Below are positions 59,587 to 64,000 of a DNA stretch of 64,000 nucleotides, in pieces. A program made the position numbers and the translations under genes. How positions within the stretch are numbered: the first letter of the stretch is position 1; each line of letters begins with the position of its first letter. Where the stretch lies: the NCBI GenBank assembly GCA_020860605.1, contig JAJBTZ010000090.1, forward strand, positions 1 to 64,000, read 5' to 3'. Under the pieces are notes generated by a model. It worked only from the letters and a program-made list of their open reading frames with translations. It was not told where the DNA came from and made no database searches. This stretch comes from Ruminococcus sp. GTDB lineage: Bacteria > Bacillota > Clostridia > Oscillospirales > Ruminococcaceae.

Positions 59587-60786
59587 ATGCAGATTTATGA
59601 AGAACTCAAGGCGAGAGGGCTTATCGCTCAGGTTACCGATGAGGAAGAAATAAGAGAGCTTATCAACAACGGCAAGGCCACATTTTATATCGGCTTTGAC
59701 CCGACAGCGGATTCACTTCATGTTGGACACTTCATGGCTCTTTGCTTGATGAAGAGGCTTCAGATGGCTGGAAATCGCCCTGTTGTACTTATTGGTGGTG
59801 GAACCGGCTATATCGGCGATCCTTCGGGAAGAACCGATATGAGATCCATGATGACACCTGAGGTGATCCAGCACAATTGTGACTGCTTCAAGAAGCAGAT
59901 GGAGCGCTTCATCGAATTCGGTGACGACAAGGCTATAATGGTCAACAATGCCGACTGGCTTTTGAATCTTAATTATATCGAGCTCCTAAGAGAGGTAGGA
60001 CCCTGCTTCTCGGTCAATAATATGTTAAGAGCTGAGTGCTACAAGCAGAGAATGGAGAAGGGACTTTCCTTCCTTGAATTCAACTACATGATCATGCAGT
60101 CCTACGACTTCTACTATCTCTATCAGCATTATGGCTGCAACATGCAGTTCGGCGGTGACGATCAGTGGTCGAACATGCTCGGTGGAACTGAGCTCATAAG
60201 AAAGAAGCTTGGCAAGGACGCCTATGCGATGACGATCACCCTTCTTCTCAACTCTGAGGGCAAGAAGATGGGCAAGACCCAAAGTGGTGCCGTCTGGCTT
60301 GATCCAAACAAGACCTCTCCTTATGACTTCTTCCAATATTGGAGAAATGTCGGCGATGCTGACGTCATGAAGTGCATCAGAATGCTCACATTCCTTCCTC
60401 TCGAACAGATCGACGAGATGGATTCCTGGGAGGGAAGCGAGCTCAACAAGGCCAAGGAGATTCTCGCTTATGAGCTCACCAAGCTCGTTCACGGTGAAGA
60501 GGAAGCCAACAAGGCTCTCACTGCTGCAAAGGCTGTCTTCGGTGGCTCTGGCTCCAGCGAGAACATGCCTACATTCGAATTCGAGACAGATACTGTCGGA
60601 ATTTTAGATGCCATGGTAACAGCCAAGCTTGCACCCAGCAAGGGCGAAGCAAGAAGACTTATCCAGCAGGGCGGAGTTACCCTTAACGATGAGAAAGTCA
60701 GCGATGTGTCACTCGTTGTTGACTTGTCTTCAGAGGCAATCCTCAAGAGAGGCAAGAAGCAGGTTGTAAAAATCATAAAGAAATAA
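59587..60786 (+). CDS. tyrS: tyrosyl-tRNA synthetase
   Basis: 399 residues. HVGH replaces HIGH in [11 protein letters not shown]; the KMSKS loop reads KKMGKTQSG. TyrS-specific [11 protein letters not shown] is present, and a C-terminal S4 domain ([19 protein letters not shown]) binds tRNA. It is the TyrZ-like shorter-loop form (KMGKT). The leader is too short for a T-box. A strong terminator follows. Confidence 0.96.
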   Translation: MQIYEELKARGLIAQVTDEEEIRELINNGKATFYIGFDPTADSLHVGHFMALCLMKRLQMAGNRPVVLIGGGTGYIGDPSGRTDMRSMMTPEVIQHNCDCFKKQMERFIEFGDDKAIMVNNADWLLNLNYIELLREVGPCFSVNNMLRAECYKQRMEKGLSFLEFNYMIMQSYDFYYLYQHYGCNMQFGGDDQWSNMLGGTELIRKKLGKDAYAMTITLLLNSEGKKMGKTQSGAVWLDPNKTSPYDFFQYWRNVGDADVMKCIRMLTFLPLEQIDEMDSWEGSELNKAKEILAYELTKLVHGEEEANKALTAAKAVFGGSGSSENMPTFEFETDTVGILDAMVTAKLAPSKGEARRLIQQGGVTLNDEKVSDVSLVVDLSSEAILKRGKKQVVKIIKK

Positions 60787-60793
60787 TCAGACA

Positions 60794-60830
60794 TAAAAAA
60801 GCCGCCTCCGTAAATCGGAGGCGGTTTTTA
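60794..60830. terminator. bidirectional terminator between tyrS and the hydrolase gene
   Basis: CCGCCTCCG, a TAAAT loop and CGGAGGCGG, flanked by AAAAAA upstream and TTTTT downstream. Confidence 0.93.
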
Positions 60831-60839
60831 AGTATAGTG

Positions 60840-61814
60840 TTATTCACAGCGCTCCCAGAACGACTTGATTTCCGCTTCATAGCCAGCCTTGTCCATGAAG
60901 TAGTTCATGCAATGGCCAGCACCATCGACTGCATACAGCCTCTTCGGAGCGGAGCAGGAATTGTAGTTCTCATAAGCCATTTCGATGGGAACTATATCGT
61001 CCTCAGTACCGTGTATGAGAAGAACAGGGATGTAGCAGTTTTCAAGAGCTTCTGAAACGGTAAAGGAAGTGTCGGTGTGAAGCTTCTTGTCTGCTGTGGT
61101 GTTGAAGATTGTCTCAACCCTGTTGTAGGGGATGCGGGAATTCTTTTCAAAAACATGCTGCCAGATTTCCCTTGCAGACGAGAAGGCACTGTCTGCGATA
61201 ACTCCCTTGACATTCTCAGGTGGATTTGTCCCAGCTGCCATCAGAACTGTAGCTGCTCCCATTGAAAGACCATAGAGATAAACAGGCAACTCGCTTCCGC
61301 ATTTTTCGTTAACCCATGCAATCCAGTCAAGGCAGTCGTATTTCTCCAAAAGTCCGAAGGCTGTGTATTCGCCTTCACTGTTTCCGTGAGCTCTCTGCTC
61401 AGCGAACAGGATATTGCAGCCGTTATCATGGAGGAAATCAGCAGAAAGGCCGAAATCATAATCCCAAGTAACGTGCCAGCCGTGGAAGCAGATAACCGTT
61501 TTCCTGGCGTCTTCACAAGGCCACCAGTGTCCGACAAGCTTGAGCTCGTCGCGGCTTGTTATGCTGACCTCTTCGAGACCACGTTCATCGAGCTTCTCAG
61601 CAGCAAGCTTCTTGCTGTTTTCAAAGCTATCGAAAACTGTTTCCTCGACGTTTTCGTCTTTCTGACGCTTGGTGATTTTGCTCTTCTTCGGTTTTTCTCT
61701 CTTCAAAGCTGTTTCCGCAACCTTCTGAAGCATAAGATATGTCGAAGCCGCCGTCAAGGCACATGCAGCAACAACTGAAGCACCTATTACTATTTTCTTT
61801 GTTTTCTTATTCAT
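60840..61814 (-). CDS. membrane-anchored alpha/beta hydrolase
   Basis: 324 residues. N-terminal TM anchor (IVIGASVVAACALTAASTYLM) and a basic linker, then an alpha/beta fold: oxyanion CFHGWHVTWDYD, AEQRAHGNSEGEYTAFG, nucleophile elbow LYGLSMGAATVLMA, Asp in HGTEDDIVPIEMA, and catalytic His in DGAGHCMNYF. Similar to YqkD/cell-surface esterases of Firmicutes; substrate unknown. ATG 61814 follows GGAGATG; the longer frame upstream has no ribosome site. Confidence 0.88.
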   Translation of the reverse strand: MNKKTKKIVIGASVVAACALTAASTYLMLQKVAETALKREKPKKSKITKRQKDENVEETVFDSFENSKKLAAEKLDERGLEEVSITSRDELKLVGHWWPCEDARKTVICFHGWHVTWDYDFGLSADFLHDNGCNILFAEQRAHGNSEGEYTAFGLLEKYDCLDWIAWVNEKCGSELPVYLYGLSMGAATVLMAAGTNPPENVKGVIADSAFSSAREIWQHVFEKNSRIPYNRVETIFNTTADKKLHTDTSFTVSEALENCYIPVLLIHGTEDDIVPIEMAYENYNSCSAPKRLYAVDGAGHCMNYFMDKAGYEAEIKSFWERCE

Positions 61815-61884
61815 AATTTCATCTCCATTTATATAAAAACACTTGTCCTCGTGTCCGATAGCTTTATTATAGCACCGAACTGTC

Positions 61885-61924
61885 AAAAAAGCATTAGACA
61901 AACAAGAAAGCTTGTCTAATGCTT
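61885..61924 (-). terminator. terminator after the dnaC-like gene
   Basis: On the minus strand AAGCATTAGACAAG pairs with TTTGTCTAATGCTT, then TTTTTGAC. Confidence 0.85.
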
Positions 61925-61954
61925 GGTGAAGATTTAAAGAAAAGTTTGGGGATA

Positions 61955-62968
61955 TCAGTTGAAGATGCCCTCACGCCTCTTGATCTGCCGGATATCTTCT
62001 CCGATGAATCTGAGGGTGCGGTAGTTGCCAATCAGCCTCGATATAATTCTGTCGTCATACCTTTCGGACAATTCGTTGATCGACAGGTTAGAAGAAACTA
62101 TAGTCGGCTTTCCCATATTGCATCTTGAATTGATGAGGTTATAGATAGTGGCAGAATTGAAGGAAGACTTGAATTCGCAGCCGAGGTCGTCAAGAATCAG
62201 AAGCTCAGCGTTGAGAAGAAGCTCCAGTGTGTCTCCTTCTGCCCTTCCAAAATGCTCGCTTTCTATGTACCTGAGATAATTCTGAATCGAGTCAAAAGCT
62301 ACATTCACGCCTTTACTGATGAGCTCATTTGCAATACACGAAGACAAAAACGTCTTTCCAAGCCCTGTTTTTCCAAGCATAAAGAGGCTCTGCGACCCAT
62401 CAGAGAATCCGTTTGCGTAGCCAATACAGAAGTTAAGAATTTCTGCCATTCTGTCTCGGCAGCTATATGTTGTCCCGTTAATCTGATATGTTTCAGGATA
62501 GAAGCTGAGATCGAATTCTGAAAAGCTGTGAAGTTTGATTTTGCACTGCTCGTTGAGCTTCGAAATTGTGAACGAGGTCATGAGCTCTTCAGCACACTTA
62601 CAGCGGTTTCCAAGATGGATTCCAGTGTCCCCACAAATTGGACAGGTATACTTGACTGTAAGATAGTCGTCAGGATATCCGAAAGCTATGAGAGCGTTCT
62701 TAAGCTTCTCCTGATTCTCCAGGTTCTCGTTTTTGATTTTCTCGACTGCTTCAGAGACGTTGACAAGTGGCTTGCCATCCTTATCTTTTGAGAAGATGAC
62801 TTTTGCAAGCTTTGAAGAGGTCTTGGATATATCAACGAATATCCCGTAAATTTCAGGATGCTTCTTTTTGATATTCGCAACGTGAGCATCATAGGTACTC
62901 AAGGCGTCCTGGCGTCTTGATTCGATGACTGAATAGGCGGCGTTTACCGCTTCCTGACTGTATTTCAT
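61955..62968 (-). CDS. dnaC: helicase loader, DnaC/DnaI-like ATPase
   Basis: 337 residues. A zinc-binding module CPICGDTG...CKC lies at about 110-130; AAA+ ATPase with Walker A LGKTGLGKTFLSSC and Walker B LLILDDLGCEF, then IYNLINSRCNMGKPTIVSSNL and YDDRIISRLIG. It loads the replicative helicase onto DNA with DnaD. It lies 14 bases after the dnaD-domain gene. Symbol by family (Bacillus dnaI is the counterpart). Confidence 0.93.
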   Translation of the reverse strand: MKYSQEAVNAAYSVIESRRQDALSTYDAHVANIKKKHPEIYGIFVDISKTSSKLAKVIFSKDKDGKPLVNVSEAVEKIKNENLENQEKLKNALIAFGYPDDYLTVKYTCPICGDTGIHLGNRCKCAEELMTSFTISKLNEQCKIKLHSFSEFDLSFYPETYQINGTTYSCRDRMAEILNFCIGYANGFSDGSQSLFMLGKTGLGKTFLSSCIANELISKGVNVAFDSIQNYLRYIESEHFGRAEGDTLELLLNAELLILDDLGCEFKSSFNSATIYNLINSRCNMGKPTIVSSNLSINELSERYDDRIISRLIGNYRTLRFIGEDIRQIKRREGIFN

Positions 62969-62982
62969 TATGGTAACCTCCG

Positions 62983-63960
62983 CTATTTATTCGAATGTGA
63001 CTGGGAAAGAGTGAAGCTGTCGAACTCATTCAGATCAAATGAGCTGTTATTTTGCTTTCTTTCGTTCTGAGCTGCTGATTTAGTTCTGTTTGCCTCGTCA
63101 GCCTCAAGCATTTCACGGGTGAAGATTCTCTTTTCAGACCACGACTGCAAAATCTTGTTTATGTAAGGGAAGGAGAGCTTGTTTGTCTGGTTAACACAGC
63201 GCTCTCTCGCTTCTCCGATCATCTCAACGCTGAAGCCCATCTCCTGCCAGGAGGAGATATACTGCGATTGCTTTGCGGTAGGCTTTGTCTCGAGAAACAG
63301 CGCTCGTCTGACTTCGTTTTCGAAAGTGTTGTATTCGGTTCTCCGCTTGATTTCAGCATCAATCTCGAAGAACCCTGTAATTCCGTTCTGGAACAGCTCG
63401 GCAGCGAAATTTTCAACCGCCTTTGCAGATGTTCTCCCACAGTCACGGCAGTATTCTAAAATCAGTATGATCGACTGAGTATCAAACCCGTAGTAATCTC
63501 GGAGATTTATCAGGAGCTCCTGCTCAGCATGTTTAAGAAGCCTTCCGATGGTTCTCTCAGCTTCCGAGAAAAGCTCTTTTACAGATTCGTCAGTATCGAT
63601 CATCTCAGCAATGCTTTTCGGAGTGTAATTCAGGCGGACTTTCACATTAGTGGCAGGGGCTGGGGAAGCTTCAGGAGCTTTCATCTCCACAGCCTGCACA
63701 GTTTTCACACTGTCAGATTCAATGACGCCCATCTCTTTCCAAAAGGCGACTGCATCGTCGAAATTGCTTTCTCTGATTCCGAGCTTCTTGCAGACTTCAA
63801 ATTTATCTATCTCGTCCGATTCATCACACATAAGATACAGTATCAACTTCAGCGCCGATTCATCCGCAAGCCTTATGTAGTCATCCACGAGTGCACACGG
63901 CACGGAAAAGAACCGCTTCCATTTAGAATTATTCAGTTTTAAGGATACCTTTTCCGCCAT
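62983..63960 (-). CDS. DnaD/DnaB-domain replication initiation protein
   Basis: 325 residues. N-terminal winged-helix-like part (YIRLADESALKLILYLMCDESDEI, VCKKLGIRESNFDDAVAFWKEMGVI) and C-terminal DnaB_2 domain repeats with EQELLINLRDYYGFDTQSIILILEYCRDCG and YISSWQEMGFSVEMIGEARERCVNQTNKLSFPYINKILQSW (the YxxxI motif). It bridges origin DNA and helicase loader. GAGG precedes ATG 63960; its promoter lies outside the window. Confidence 0.93.
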   Translation of the reverse strand: MAEKVSLKLNNSKWKRFFSVPCALVDDYIRLADESALKLILYLMCDESDEIDKFEVCKKLGIRESNFDDAVAFWKEMGVIESDSVKTVQAVEMKAPEASPAPATNVKVRLNYTPKSIAEMIDTDESVKELFSEAERTIGRLLKHAEQELLINLRDYYGFDTQSIILILEYCRDCGRTSAKAVENFAAELFQNGITGFFEIDAEIKRRTEYNTFENEVRRALFLETKPTAKQSQYISSWQEMGFSVEMIGEARERCVNQTNKLSFPYINKILQSWSEKRIFTREMLEADEANRTKSAAQNERKQNNSSFDLNEFDSFTLSQSHSNK

Positions 63961-64000
63961 TATTACGCCTCATTCGACTTAAGATTGATAGAGATATTAT

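Noticed and set aside
61885-61924. Inverted repeat as a mobile-element end
   Set aside because: It sits between two minus-strand genes and is followed by a T-run in the minus direction, so a terminator explains it.

Overview
The window reads as chromosomal DNA of a spore-forming, Gram-positive member of the Clostridia, most like a fibre-degrading Ruminococcus or close Oscillospiraceae relative. The support is spoIIGA-sigE-sigG, spoIIID, the DnaD/DnaC loader pair, sigma-A style promoters with 16-18 bp spacers, strong AGGAGG ribosome sites, a BspA-type leucine-rich protein, an NPTTG cell-wall-anchored protein, and plant-polysaccharide enzymes (a GH8 exo-oligoxylanase-like enzyme, a GH130 phosphorylase and a FucO-like lactaldehyde reductase). 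I see no rRNA, tRNA, CRISPR array, insertion sequence or prophage. The species is inference from gene content only.

Layout. 1-1293: 3' part of a surface protein. 1.4-4.2 kb: DUF1292 protein, GH8 enzyme and fucO. 4.3-8.0 kb (minus): an orphan FtsX-type permease and a membrane protein with a TTG start. 8.1-9.9 kb: lepA. 10.1-12.4 kb: a RING-finger/DUF2628 membrane protein, then rpsF-ssb-rpsR. 12.5-15.7 kb (minus): plsY, lipid glycosyltransferase, M42 peptidase and GNAT in one overlapping operon. 16-19.2 kb: a two-component system. 19.2-20.9 kb: gap and spoIIID. 20.9-26.4 kb: a ferrous-iron operon (feoA, feoA, feoB, Cys-rich partner, HMA protein) divergent from a DtxR-family regulator and an MFS transporter, with matching palindromes at both sets of promoters. 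26.4-29.6 kb: hydrolase, GH130 phosphorylase and an orphan HATPase protein.

29.7-41.1 kb is the accessory part: five secreted or anchored proteins, two of them behind similar structured leaders, a stand-alone Spo0A-type DNA-binding domain gene, and two direct repeats of about 280 bp. Each repeat is a complete miniature gene (promoter, ribosome site, 47- or 49-codon frame, hairpin terminator). The repeats bracket the surface operon and the Spo0A-like gene. This is the most novel-looking region.

41.2-64 kb is compact housekeeping DNA: lepB-rbgA-rnhB-yraN-thrC, a DUF1540 micro-gene, a phosphoesterase, tig-clpP-clpX-rarA, an S1 protein, DUF951-prfA-tsaC/sua5-coaE-lytic transglycosylase, an M18 aminopeptidase, the spoIIGA-sigE-sigG sporulation cluster, tyrS, a lipase-like hydrolase, and dnaC/dnaD on the minus strand. 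In the sporulation cluster a long inverted repeat buries the sigG ribosome site in read-through mRNA, while a sigma-F-like promoter inside the repeat would make an unblocked transcript.

Several genes start later than their longest open frame, because the ribosome site or promoter lies inside the frame. Starts given here follow the ribosome site. All family calls come from motif reading and remembered family features; no database search was run.
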